Positions 44,919 through 53,226 are shown, counted from the stretch's first letter. The stretch: DNA of 64,000 nt from Actinoallomurus spadix (GCF_024055725.1 NZ_JAMXMX010000006.1:62001-126000); one strand, 5' to 3'. Program-made: numbers and translations. Notes: generated from the sequence alone by a model not told the origin.

Positions 44919-45048
44919 CGCGACCAATCCTAGGGAGCCGACCGGCCACAGGCCCAGCGTCTTTCCCCTTTCGACTCCCCGATTGGCCCGATCGATTCGC
45001 GCCGGATTGGTCCTTACGGGCCGCCATTGCGCTCCCTACGCTGGCGGC
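44919..45048. promoter_or_regulatory. divergent promoter with matching inverted nonamers
   Basis: GACCAATCC (44922-44930) and its exact inverse GGATTGGTC (45004-45012) flank the region; a further GATTGG lies at about 44982. TACGCT stands 6 nt before the GTG at 45049. Confidence 0.45.
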
Positions 45049-45666
45049 GTGATCGAAGCTGAGATGTGGTTCGACCCCAAATGCCCGTGGGCGTGGATCG
45101 CCTCCCGGTGGCTGCTCGAAGTCGAGAAGGTGCGCGACGTCCGCGTGCGCTTCCACGTCATGAGCCTGGCGATGCTCAACGACGGCCGCGAGGGCCTTGA
45201 GGAGTGGTACGTGGAGTGGCTGCGGGACACGTGGGGCCCGGTGCGCGTGGCGATCGCGGCCCGGCAGAAGTACGGCGACGAGGTGCTGCGCGACCTGTAC
45301 ACGGCGCTCGGCACCCGGATCCACCATGACAGGGCGGCCATCGGGCGCCCGCTGTACCTCGACGCGCTCGCCGAGGTGGGCCTGCCCGCGGAGCTCGCCG
45401 ACGCGGCCGACGTGACCGACTACGACGAGGCCCTGCGCGCGAGCCAGCACGCGGGACTGGACCCGGTCGGGGAGGACCTCGGCACGCCGGCGATCCACGT
45501 GCCCGGGCCGGACGGCGAGCGGATCGCCTTCTTCGGGCCGGTCGTCAGCCCCATCCCGCGCGGCGAGGCCGCCGGGCGGCTGTGGGACGGCGTGCTCCTG
45601 GTGGCGGGCACCGACGGCTTCTTCGAACTGAAGCGGTCCCGGAGCCGCCGCCCGATCACCCACTGA
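45049..45666 (+). CDS. mycothiol-dependent nitroreductase-like (DsbA-fold) protein
   Basis: 205 aa. WFDPKCPWAWIASRWLLEVEKVRDV, FHVMSLAMLN, WGPVRVAIAA, GEDLGTPAIHV and FFGPVVSPIPRGEAAGRLWDG match the Rv2466c family of MSH-dependent oxidoreductases. The active site is CPWA, keeping the nucleophilic Cys but lacking the second Cys of CPWC. GTG 45049, leaderless-type -10 box 6 nt upstream. Cytosolic. Confidence 0.9.
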   Translation: MIEAEMWFDPKCPWAWIASRWLLEVEKVRDVRVRFHVMSLAMLNDGREGLEEWYVEWLRDTWGPVRVAIAARQKYGDEVLRDLYTALGTRIHHDRAAIGRPLYLDALAEVGLPAELADAADVTDYDEALRASQHAGLDPVGEDLGTPAIHVPGPDGERIAFFGPVVSPIPRGEAAGRLWDGVLLVAGTDGFFELKRSRSRRPITH

Positions 45667-45714
45667 CGGGAGCCGGGCTTCCGGAGGCGGCGCGCCTACG
45701 ACCCGACGAGCCGT

Positions 45715-45740
45715 CCCGGAGGATCTGCAGCTCCTCCGGG
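45715..45740. terminator. bidirectional terminator hairpin
   Basis: cccggagga (45715-45723) pairs with tcctccggg (45732-45740) around an 8-nt loop, between the convergent nitroreductase-like and MerR genes. Confidence 0.65.
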
Positions 45741-45759
45741 CGACCGGACGTGCCGGCCG

Positions 45760-46518
45760 TCAGCTCAGCCGGGCACGGGCGTACGCGGCCATCGCGTCAC
45801 GCTGGAACTCGGCCAGACCCTCGGTGATCTTCTCGTAGTTCTCGCGGAACCTCGGGTCGTCGACGTACATCTCCCCGAGCTTGGTGTACGCGCACGCGTC
45901 CGGCTGCCAGAACCGGCTCACGGAGCGGTAGTTCCACTCCACCTCGTCCAGGACGGCCGGGTCGTCGGGCGCCGCGCCGGCGACCTTCAGCTCGGCCATC
46001 CGGATCATGTGCGCGGTCGCGTCCCGCTGCCAGGTCTCCATCTGCTCCGGCGTGGTCTCCGCGACGACCTGCCGGCTCTGCGCGTACTGCTCCGGCCACC
46101 GCTCGCGGGCCTCCTCGTCGTACTGCGAGGAGTCGAACCCCGCGAAGAGGTTCTCCGGCCGGTTGATCTTCGGTGCCACCTCGTCACCTCCTCCTTCGAG
46201 TTCGGCGATGGTGCGGGCCACGGTGTCGGCGAGCACGCCGAGCCGCTCACGCTCGGCCAGCAGCCGGGCGTGGTGACGGCGCAGTGCCGCGACCGTGCTC
46301 GGCTCCGAGTCGATCGCCTCGGCGATCTCGGCCAGCCCGACCCCCAGCTCCCGCAGCACGAGGATCTGCTGGAGCCGCAGCAACTGCTCCTGCTCGTAGT
46401 AGCGGTAGCCGTTGCCCCCGACGTACGCCGGAGGAAGCAGGCCGATCTCGTCGTAGTGGCGGAGCGTCCGCGAGGTGACCCCCGACATGCGGGCCACCTG
46501 GGCGATCGACCACGTCAT
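45760..46518 (-). CDS. MerR family regulator, TipA type
   Basis: 252 aa. Winged helix (SIAQVARMSGVTSRTLRHYDEIGLLPPA, NGYRYYEQEQLLRLQQI), coiled coil, then a TipAS-like drug-binding domain (NLFAGFDSSQYDEEARERWP). ATG 46518 chosen. The promoter upstream has the MerR 19-bp spacer, so it activates itself on binding a ligand, probably a thiopeptide-like or other antibiotic. Confidence 0.93.
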   Translation of the reverse strand: MTWSIAQVARMSGVTSRTLRHYDEIGLLPPAYVGGNGYRYYEQEQLLRLQQILVLRELGVGLAEIAEAIDSEPSTVAALRRHHARLLAERERLGVLADTVARTIAELEGGGDEVAPKINRPENLFAGFDSSQYDEEARERWPEQYAQSRQVVAETTPEQMETWQRDATAHMIRMAELKVAGAAPDDPAVLDEVEWNYRSVSRFWQPDACAYTKLGEMYVDDPRFRENYEKITEGLAEFQRDAMAAYARARLS

Positions 46519-46566
46519 GATCCGTCCCATCCACCGATGCGGCCGGGCGTTCCGGCCACGGCTCCG

Positions 46567-46597
46567 ACCATAGGAGTTGACGTAACGTCAACGTCAA
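46567..46597 (-). promoter_or_regulatory. MerR-type promoter with 19-bp spacer and operator
   Basis: On the minus strand TTGACG (rc of 46592-46597), 19-bp spacer, TATGGT (rc of 46567-46572). The spacer holds a perfect inverted repeat GTTGACGTAACGTCAAC (46576-46592, 8-bp arms). Confidence 0.82.
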
Positions 46598-46657
46598 CCG
46601 CACGAACGGCCGGCCGTCGGCTCGCGTCGCCGACCACCACCCGCCGCCGCTGACGCC

Positions 46658-47425
46658 TCACCCGCCTTCGGCGGGCAAGGCGTCATGTGAGACGGGACGT
46701 CCGGACTTCCAGAGCTCCGCGACATGATAGGAAAAGCGGTCGTACAGCCCGTCGTCCTGGCAACGCCGAATATGCAGCATCGGTGAGTCGTGACCGACGA
46801 GCCACGCCAGGTGCGGAGTGACGAGCATCTCCTCATCGAAGACGAAGACGCTCATGGCGATGTGCTCATCGCTGAAACGCGCCTCAATACCGGGGATTTC
46901 GGACAGCTCGGTCAGTTCGTCAAGCGTGACCCTGATGCGCGTGCCGACCGTCAATGGAACGGCCTCGGCCTCTTCGCGGCGCCGGGTCACCTCACTGTCC
47001 GGATCCCCGAGCAAAAACCGGACGGAGCACCCTCGTTCGGCCTTCCGACGCAGGACGTTTCGCAGGCCCGGATGCTCCAGCCAGAGGAAGTAGTTGGTGT
47101 AGCCGGCGAAGGTCAACTCGCCGATGGCGTTAGTGATCAGATTCCGCCATACGGATTTCGGGCACCCCGATCGGAAAGGGTACACGCTGACGATCTCTCG
47201 GTCCGGTCCGGTCTTCACTGCGTTTCGGATGGCATCCGGCCAGATCATGGACTCATCAACTCCCAGGGCATCGCAGGCGGCCCAGCGATGACGGGGGTGG
47301 GGGGTGCGGCCCTCCTCACATACCCACCGATTCACCGTCTTCACGTCCACTCGGCATATTGCGGCCAGGTCCGACTCTGTCATCTTTGCCTCGGACATGG
47401 CTCGCCGAAGCGCCTCATTCGGCAT
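46658..47425 (-). CDS. XRE regulator with PLD-like C-terminal domain (DUF5919-like)
   Basis: 255 aa. Helix-turn-helix NEALRRAMSEAKMTESDLAAICRVDVKTVNRWVCEEGR, then YPFRSGCPKSVWRNLITNAIGELTFAGYTNYFLWLEHPGL, RFLLGDPDSEVTRRREE and a late DEEMLVTPHLAWLVGHDSP, the outline of the inactive phospholipase-D-fold domain of DUF5919-type regulators. ATG 47425 with AGGTGA. Lower GC than neighbours. Divergent from two Trp-rich proteins. Confidence 0.85.
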   Translation of the reverse strand: MPNEALRRAMSEAKMTESDLAAICRVDVKTVNRWVCEEGRTPHPRHRWAACDALGVDESMIWPDAIRNAVKTGPDREIVSVYPFRSGCPKSVWRNLITNAIGELTFAGYTNYFLWLEHPGLRNVLRRKAERGCSVRFLLGDPDSEVTRRREEAEAVPLTVGTRIRVTLDELTELSEIPGIEARFSDEHIAMSVFVFDEEMLVTPHLAWLVGHDSPMLHIRRCQDDGLYDRFSYHVAELWKSGRPVSHDALPAEGG

Positions 47426-47438
47426 GAGCGTCACCTAT

Positions 47439-47464
47439 GACATGTGGGACGGCTGGGACATGTC
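47439..47464. promoter_or_regulatory. inverted repeat in the XRE-PLD promoter
   Basis: GACATGT (47439-47445) and ACATGTC (47458-47464) enclose a spacer with two TGGGAC repeats. The site starts 13 nt from the XRE start codon and faces the divergent 47591 gene. Confidence 0.6.
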
Positions 47465-47590
47465 TGCAGCGTATCCGGTGAACGTCCTTTCCGTCCCGTG
47501 AATGCAGTTCATACGTCACGCGCAGTGATCGACCCTGGGAATCGGAAGGCCGCTGCGGCGGCGGAGTTCCAGGGATCGCGGAGAAGACCT

Positions 47591-47881
47591 ATGGGGAGCG
47601 AAACGCCGGCCGGGACGATGATTCGGTTACTGCAGGATATCCGTAAAAGCGCGGAAGAGAACGGATTGACCGGGCGCGTCGTCCAAACCTCCCGTTCGCA
47701 TCCACCGGTTCTCGTCCTGATCAATCCGGACGTCCATCAACTCTCGGAAGAGATCAGTTGCAAGGAGTCGAGTCCCGGCGACTGGTGGCTCTACTGGTCC
47801 TGGGGCGGCCGGATCGGGCGCGCGACGGACGTCTCCGGGGCGATCGCGGTCATCCGGCGGGTTCTGAGGACACGGCCATGA
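47591..47881 (+). CDS. small Trp-rich hypothetical protein (module with XRE-PLD)
   Basis: 96 aa. LLQDIRKSAEENGLTGRVVQTSRSHPPVLVLINP..., then GDWWLYWSWGGRIGRATD, followed by a short helix. Shares the Trp-containing strand with the next protein. ATG 47591, GGAGA upstream. The 3' end overlaps the following start as ATGA. Confidence 0.72.
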   Translation: MGSETPAGTMIRLLQDIRKSAEENGLTGRVVQTSRSHPPVLVLINPDVHQLSEEISCKESSPGDWWLYWSWGGRIGRATDVSGAIAVIRRVLRTRP

Positions 47882-48234
47882 CGGGCCGGCGCCGACCGCG
47901 GCGCGAACCTCCCGTCCGCCAGGAGGCCGACGCCTCTCAGATCGCCGTCGACCTGGAGCGGAGATGCCCGGGATGGGTCGTCATCTGGTCGGCCTGGCGC
48001 CGGGCGTTCACCGCTTTCTCGGCCGTGACCGCGGAGAGCCTGGTCATCGACGACCCATCGGCGTACCGGCTCCTGCAGCGGATCAGCGAGGCGCAACGGG
48101 CGGCCGTCCTCGGCGCTCGGGCGTCCACCGGACGGATCACATACGTCCCGGCCGCTGCGGCTCGGGACGCGGGGGCGCCGGTCGCGGGAGGTGAGGGACC
48201 TGCGACCGGCGGCCCCGTCAGGCCAGGGCGGTGA
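47878..48234 (+). CDS. small Trp-rich hypothetical protein
   Basis: 118 aa. GWVVIWSAWRRAFTAFSAVTAESLVIDDPSAYRLLQRISEAQRAA contains the W-x3-W-x2-W-R-R-x-F-x-A-F motif also seen at 18513-18806. The Arg-rich N-terminus and the Gly/Ala C-terminus are low complexity. Coupled to 47591. Role unknown. Confidence 0.72.
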   Translation: MTGRRRPRREPPVRQEADASQIAVDLERRCPGWVVIWSAWRRAFTAFSAVTAESLVIDDPSAYRLLQRISEAQRAAVLGARASTGRITYVPAAAARDAGAPVAGGEGPATGGPVRPGR

Positions 48235-48291
48235 TCGCCCGACCGACCGACCGTCTGTGGGCCTTGGAGCGGCTCGAAGGTCAAGCCCGGC

Positions 48292-48768
48292 TCAGTCCGC
48301 GGCGCCGGCCAGGCGCTCGTACGTCTCGATGGTCCGGACGAACATCGCGCGCTCCTCCGGGGAGAGCGGTTCGAACGCGGCGCGCCAGGCCTTCGCCCCG
48401 TTCGCGAGCCAGCTCTCGATCGCCGAACGGGTCTCCGGGTCCTCGGTGAGGTCGACGATCGTCCGCCGGGCGTCCTTCGGATCCGACCGCCGTACCAGGA
48501 CGCCCTGACGGGTCAGGTCGCTGACCATCAGGCTGACGGTGGTCGGGGCGACCTGCAGCCGGGAGGCCAGCTCGCCGACCGCCATGGGCCCGTCGAACAG
48601 CAGGTACGACAGCAGCGACAGGTGCCTGGGCGCCAGGGTGAAGGAGCGGAGCCGGTCGGGGATCGGCGTCCGCTTGAGCCGGGCGGCCAGCCGCGGCATC
48701 AGCAACAGCATGGACCGGACCGCCTCGTCCGCGCGCAGGCCGGGCTCTGGCGTCTGCTCCGTCGACAT
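48292..48768 (-). CDS. MarR family regulator
   Basis: 158 aa. Winged helix FTLAPRHLSLLSYLLFDGPMAVGELASRLQVAPTTVSLMVSDLTRQG and wing VRRSDPKDARRTIVDLTE. ATG 48768. Upstream of, and divergent from, the DUF4097/ABC operon after a 475-bp region, so it is a candidate regulator of that exporter. Confidence 0.92.
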   Translation of the reverse strand: MSTEQTPEPGLRADEAVRSMLLLMPRLAARLKRTPIPDRLRSFTLAPRHLSLLSYLLFDGPMAVGELASRLQVAPTTVSLMVSDLTRQGVLVRRSDPKDARRTIVDLTEDPETRSAIESWLANGAKAWRAAFEPLSPEERAMFVRTIETYERLAGAAD

Positions 48769-48837
48769 CCCGCGATCATCCCTAGACGTGCACGATCGGA
48801 TCTCTTCACCGGCGTAACGACCCTGTCCGGCGTCCAC

Positions 48838-49242
48838 ACCGTACCGGCCCCCGGCGCCGGGATTCCTCGGCTGCCGCCTTCGTCGCCGGACGGGGACCCG
48901 CCGGTCCGTTCCCTCGCCGGGCTAGACACCAGGCCGCTTCGCCGGGGGTGGACGGCCGGCGCGGCCTTCGCGCCGGCGAGCAGCTCCACGTGGCGTCTCG
49001 CCCGCAGGAGGACGTGATGGCGGCCGTCCCGGGCGGTCCCCGACGCCCTCAGCCATAGCGTTCACTCTCATTCTGTTGCAACGCAACTACGTCTTTTCGT
49101 TGCGTTGATCGGGAGACCGTTGCAATGATTAATGCACTCTGACCTGCTTTTCTCTCTCAGTGGGGCAAAGATCTTGTTGTGTAGATCTGGAAAGCAACGT
49201 AGCGTTTGCGTTGTTCGAAACAACGAGTCGCAGGAGAAGACG
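48838..49242 (+). promoter_or_regulatory. long regulatory region of the DUF4097-ABC operon
   Basis: Gene-free for about 470 bp. The first half (48838-49060) is GC-rich and featureless. From 49065 it becomes AT-rich with several dyads: GTTGCAACGCAAC (49075-49087), GTTGTTCGAAACAAC (49210-49224), and AGATCT repeated at about 49169 and 49183. The last dyad lies just before the Shine-Dalgarno, a repressor-like position. Confidence 0.6.
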
Positions 49243-49905
49243 ATGCACACGTTCGACACCCCCGCCCCGATCACCGCCGTCCTGAACATCCCCGCCGGGC
49301 GCGTCCAGCTCATCGCCGCCGACCGGGCCGACACCACCGTCGAGGTCCTGCCCGCCGACCCCGCCAAGAGCCGTGACGTGAAGGCGGCCGAGCAGACCAC
49401 CGTCGAGTACACCGACGGAGTTCTGCGGATCGAGGCCTCGGCGAAGAACCAGATCCTCGGCTCCTCCGGGTCCATCGAGGTGACCGTCAAGCTGCCCGCC
49501 GGCTCCCGTGTCGAGGGCGAGACCGCCGCCGCCGAGTTCCGGGCCGTCGGCCGCCTCGGCGACGTCGCCTTCGAAGGCGCCTACCGCCAGATCAAGCTCG
49601 ACGAGACCGCCGGTCTCCGCCTCACCGCGACCGACGGCGACGTCGAGGTCGGCCGGCTGGGCGGCCCCGCCCGGATCACCACCGCGCGGGGCGACATCCG
49701 GATCGCCGAGGCGGTACGCGGCACGGTCGTACTGACCACCCAGTCCGGCGACATCACCGTCGGCGCCGCCGCCGGCGTCTCGGCCGCCCTGGACGCCGGC
49801 ACCGCCCACGGCCGCATCACCAACGCCCTGAAGAACGACGGCAGCACCGAACTCGACATCCGAGCGACCACCTCCAACGGCGACATCACCGCCCGCAGCC
49901 TCTGA
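49243..49905 (+). CDS. DUF4097 family beta-repeat protein
   Basis: 220 aa. Repeated beta turns (VEVGRLGGPARITTARGDIRIAEAV, VLTTQSGDITVGAAAG, ATTSNGDITARSL) form the right-handed beta-helix of DUF4097. No signal peptide. RBS CAGGAG. First gene of an operon with an ABC exporter; DUF4097 proteins are frequent partners of such transporters. Confidence 0.9.
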   Translation: MHTFDTPAPITAVLNIPAGRVQLIAADRADTTVEVLPADPAKSRDVKAAEQTTVEYTDGVLRIEASAKNQILGSSGSIEVTVKLPAGSRVEGETAAAEFRAVGRLGDVAFEGAYRQIKLDETAGLRLTATDGDVEVGRLGGPARITTARGDIRIAEAVRGTVVLTTQSGDITVGAAAGVSAALDAGTAHGRITNALKNDGSTELDIRATTSNGDITARSL

Positions 49906-49931
49906 CCCCCGGCCTTCTGAGGAGCAGCACC

Positions 49932-50882
49932 ATGACGAATCTGGCCATCGAGGCGAACGGGCTGCGCAAGTCCTACCGCCACAAGGACGGCGACAAGGTC
50001 GTCCTGGACGGCATCGACCTGGCCGTCCCCGAAGGAACGATCTTCTCCCTGCTCGGCCCGAACGGCGCCGGCAAGACCACCACCGTCCAGATCCTGTCCA
50101 CGCTGCTCCGCGCCGACGACGGCCAGGTGCGGGTCGCGGGATACGACCTGCACCGCCAGCCCGACGACGTACGCGGCGCGATCGGGGTGACCGGGCAGTA
50201 CTCGGCCGTCGACAAGCTGCTGACCGGCGAGGAGAACCTCCTGCTCATGGCCGACCTGAAACACCTGCCGAAGAGCGAGGGCAGGCGGAAGGCCAAGGAG
50301 CTGCTCGAACGGTTCGACCTGGTCGACGCGGCCGGCAGGCCCGCGAGCACGTACTCCGGCGGCATGCAGCGCCGGCTCGACCTGGCGATGACCCTGGTCG
50401 GCGACCCTCGCCTGATCTTCCTGGACGAGCCCACCACCGGCCTCGACCCGCGCAGCCGCCGCTCCATGTGGGGCATCGTCCGCGACCTCGTCGCCGACGG
50501 CGTCACCATCTTCCTCACCACCCAATACCTGGAGGAGGCCGACGAGCTCGCCGACCGGATCGCCCTGCTCGACCACGGCCGGCTGATCGCCGAGGGCACC
50601 GCCGACGAGCTCAAGCGGCTCATCCCCGGCGGCCACATCGAGCTCACCTTCACCGACACACACCTGCTCGAGTCGGCCGATCGCCTCGTCGAGGCCGGAG
50701 TCGCCGACCCCGAGGCGCTCACCCTGCAGGTGCCGAGTGACGGCAGCGTCCGCGCCATCCGCGAACTGCTCGCCCTCCTGGACGAGCACGCGATCGACGT
50801 CGCGGAGATGAGGGTGCACACCCCCGACCTCGACGACGTCTTCCTCACCCTCACCGGCCAGCAGAAGGAGACCATCCGATGA
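49932..50882 (+). CDS. ABC transporter ATP-binding protein (DrrA type)
   Basis: 316 aa. Walker A GPNGAGKTTT, Q-loop, signature YSGGMQRRLDLA, Walker B LIFLDEPTTGLD and H-loop region (TIFLTTQYLEEADELAD). The C-terminal 80 residues are the DrrA-type regulatory tail. Drug or lipid exporter energiser; the ATGA overlap couples it to the permease. Confidence 0.96.
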   Translation: MTNLAIEANGLRKSYRHKDGDKVVLDGIDLAVPEGTIFSLLGPNGAGKTTTVQILSTLLRADDGQVRVAGYDLHRQPDDVRGAIGVTGQYSAVDKLLTGEENLLLMADLKHLPKSEGRRKAKELLERFDLVDAAGRPASTYSGGMQRRLDLAMTLVGDPRLIFLDEPTTGLDPRSRRSMWGIVRDLVADGVTIFLTTQYLEEADELADRIALLDHGRLIAEGTADELKRLIPGGHIELTFTDTHLLESADRLVEAGVADPEALTLQVPSDGSVRAIRELLALLDEHAIDVAEMRVHTPDLDDVFLTLTGQQKETIR

Positions 50883-51652
50883 GCGCCCTCACCCTCGCCG
50901 CACGTGACTCCTCCACCATGGTCCGGCGCCAGCTCAAGCGCCTGATCCGCTACCCGTCCATGACCGTGCAGCTGATCATCACGCCCGTGATCCTGCTGCT
51001 CCTGTTCGTCTACGTCTTCGGCGGCACCCTCGGCAACGGCCTCGGCGGCGGCCGCCACGTCTACGTCAACTACGTCGTCCCCGGCATCCTGCTCATGGCC
51101 GCCGCCACCGCCGCGACGGGAACCGCCGTCATGGTCGCCACCGACATGACCGAGGGCATCATCGCCCGCTTCCGCACGATGCGGATCTCCCGGGCGTCCG
51201 TCCTCACCGGGCACGTCGTCGGCAGCGTCATCCAGCAGCTTCTCGGCATGGCCGTCCTCGTCGGCATCGCCCTGGCGATCGGCTTCCGCCCGAACGCGAC
51301 CTTCGTCGAATGGCTGGCCGCCATCGGCATGCTCACCCTGTTCGTCGTGGCCATCACCTGGCTCGCGGTCGCCCTCGGCCTGAAGTCCTCGAGCCCCGAG
51401 GCCGCCAGCAACGCACCGATGCCCCTGGTCGTGCTGCCCTTCCTCGGCAGCGGATTCGTCCCCACCGACTCCATGCCCACCGCCATCCGCTGGTTCGCCG
51501 AGTACCAGCCCTTCACCCCGATCATGGAGACCGTCCGCGGCCTCCTCCTCGGCACCCCGATCGGCCACAACGCCGCCATCGCCACCGCCTGGTGCGCCGG
51601 CATCGCCGCCGTCTCCTACCTCTGGGCCAGGAACACCTTCAACAAGGCCTGA
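50879..51652 (+). CDS. ABC-2 type permease (DrrB type)
   Basis: 257 aa with six membrane segments (LIITPVILLLLFVYVFGG; YVVPGILLMAAATAATG; MLTLFVVAITWLAVALG and so on). Partners the ATPase. Start ATG 50879 overlaps its stop (ATGA). Converges on dnaB. Confidence 0.93.
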   Translation: MSALTLAARDSSTMVRRQLKRLIRYPSMTVQLIITPVILLLLFVYVFGGTLGNGLGGGRHVYVNYVVPGILLMAAATAATGTAVMVATDMTEGIIARFRTMRISRASVLTGHVVGSVIQQLLGMAVLVGIALAIGFRPNATFVEWLAAIGMLTLFVVAITWLAVALGLKSSSPEAASNAPMPLVVLPFLGSGFVPTDSMPTAIRWFAEYQPFTPIMETVRGLLLGTPIGHNAAIATAWCAGIAAVSYLWARNTFNKA

Positions 51653-51873
51653 CCGTGAACCGGCCGAACAGGGCCGTCGGACCGACCGGTCCGGCGGCCC
51701 TCAACGCTTCCCCCCGGAAGGTACGTTGCGGGGTCCGGAACGGGCGGGCCATGCTGGGCCGATCGAGCAGCGGCGAGCGCTGCGTCCGATGCCGCCGGTG
51801 ACGAGTCCCGGCCGGATCCCGCCGCCGCTTCGCCTTCACGCTCCATTCGGTCGACGAAGAGCCGGGCCCGGGA
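51653..51873. other. gene-free space between the exporter and dnaB
   Basis: 221 bp between convergent genes. Ordinary GC-rich sequence; no convincing hairpin, repeat or frame. Confidence 0.4.
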
Positions 51874-53226
51874 TCAGTGGGCCATGTCGACGAAGCGGCT
51901 GTAGTGGCCCTGGAAGGCGACCGTCACGGTGGCGGTGGGGCCGTTACGGTGCTTGGCCACGATCAGGTCGGCCTCGCCCGCCCGCGGGGACTCCTTCTCG
52001 TAGGCGTCCTCGCGGTGCAGCAGGATGACCATGTCCGCGTCCTGCTCGATCGACCCGCTTTCGCGCAGATCGGACACCATGGGCTTCTTGTCCGTTCGCT
52101 GTTCCGGGCCACGGTTGAGCTGGGAGAGCGCGATGACCGGAACCTCCAGCTCCTTCGCGAGGAGCTTGAGCGACCGGGAGAACTCCGAGACCTCGACCTG
52201 GCGGCTCTCCACCCGCTTACCGGACTGCATGAGCTGCAGGTAGTCGATGATGACGAGGCGGAGGTCGTGCTGCTGCTTGAGCCGCCGGCACTTGGCGCGG
52301 ATCTCCATCATCGACATGTTCGGCGAGTCGTCGATGAACAGCGGCGCCTCGGCCACCTCGCTCATCCGCCGGGCCAGCCGCGTCCAGTCCTCGTCGTTCA
52401 TCGTGCCGGACCGCATGGCGTGCAGCGCGACCCGCGCCTCGGCCGACAGCAGACGCATCGTGATCTCGTTGCGCCCCATCTCCAGCGAGAAGACGACGGT
52501 CGCCAGCTGATGCTTGATCGCCGCCGCCCGCGCGAAATCTAGTGCGAGGGTGCTTTTTCCAATTGCCGGCCTTGCGGCGACAATAATCATTTGTCCGGAA
52601 TGGAGGCCGTTGGTGAGGGCGTCCAGGTCGGTGAAGCCGGTGGGGACGCCGACCATCTGGCCGCCGCGGCTGCCGATCGCCTCGATCTCGTCCAGGGCGC
52701 CGGGCATGATGTCGCTGAGCGGCGCGTAGTCCTCGCCGGAGCGCTTGTCGGCGATGGCGTAGACCTCGGCCTGCGCCCGGTCGAGGAGGGCGTCGGCGTC
52801 GGCGCCGTCGGTGCTGTAGCCGAGCTGAGCGATGCGGGTGCCGACCTCGACCAGCCGCCGCAGGACGGCCTTCTCCTGGACGATCTTCGCGTAGTAGCCG
52901 GCGTTGGCGGCCGTGGGCACCGAGGCGACCAGGGTGTGCAGGTACGGCGCGTCGCCGATGCGGCTGAGCTCGCCGCGCTTGAGCAGCTCGTCCTTGACGG
53001 TGATGGCGTCGACCGGGTCGCCCCGGCCGTACAGGTCGAGGATCCGGTCGAAGACGGTCTGGTGCGCCGGACGGTAGAAATCGCGGCTCTGGACCATCTC
53101 GATGACCTCGGCGATGGCGGTCTGGGACAGCAGCATGCTGCCCAGAACGCACTGCTCGGCCGCGAGGTCGTGCGGCGGGGTCCGCTCGAACTCCCGCTCG
53201 TGTGACGGCATCTCGGTGACGCTCAT
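51874..53226 (-). CDS. dnaB: replicative DNA helicase
   Basis: 450 aa, continuous and intein-free. N-terminal primase-binding domain (PPHDLAAEQCVLGSMLLS...), RecA-like core with P-loop ARPAIGKST (Lys224), DDSPNMSMMEIR, Walker B LVIIDYLQLM, and LSQLNRGPEQR, DLRESGSIEQDADMVILL. The 66 bp over the P-loop (52534-52599) use A/T-ending codons at 12 of 22 positions, unlike the rest. The gene is separated from rplI by about 7 kb of accessory genes. Confidence 0.97.
   Translation of the reverse strand: MSVTEMPSHEREFERTPPHDLAAEQCVLGSMLLSQTAIAEVIEMVQSRDFYRPAHQTVFDRILDLYGRGDPVDAITVKDELLKRGELSRIGDAPYLHTLVASVPTAANAGYYAKIVQEKAVLRRLVEVGTRIAQLGYSTDGADADALLDRAQAEVYAIADKRSGEDYAPLSDIMPGALDEIEAIGSRGGQMVGVPTGFTDLDALTNGLHSGQMIIVAARPAIGKSTLALDFARAAAIKHQLATVVFSLEMGRNEITMRLLSAEARVALHAMRSGTMNDEDWTRLARRMSEVAEAPLFIDDSPNMSMMEIRAKCRRLKQQHDLRLVIIDYLQLMQSGKRVESRQVEVSEFSRSLKLLAKELEVPVIALSQLNRGPEQRTDKKPMVSDLRESGSIEQDADMVILLHREDAYEKESPRAGEADLIVAKHRNGPTATVTVAFQGHYSRFVDMAH

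Noticed and set aside
51874-53226. intein in dnaB
   Set aside because: The helicase frame is continuous at normal length; only the codon patch over the P-loop remains, reported as a separate finding.
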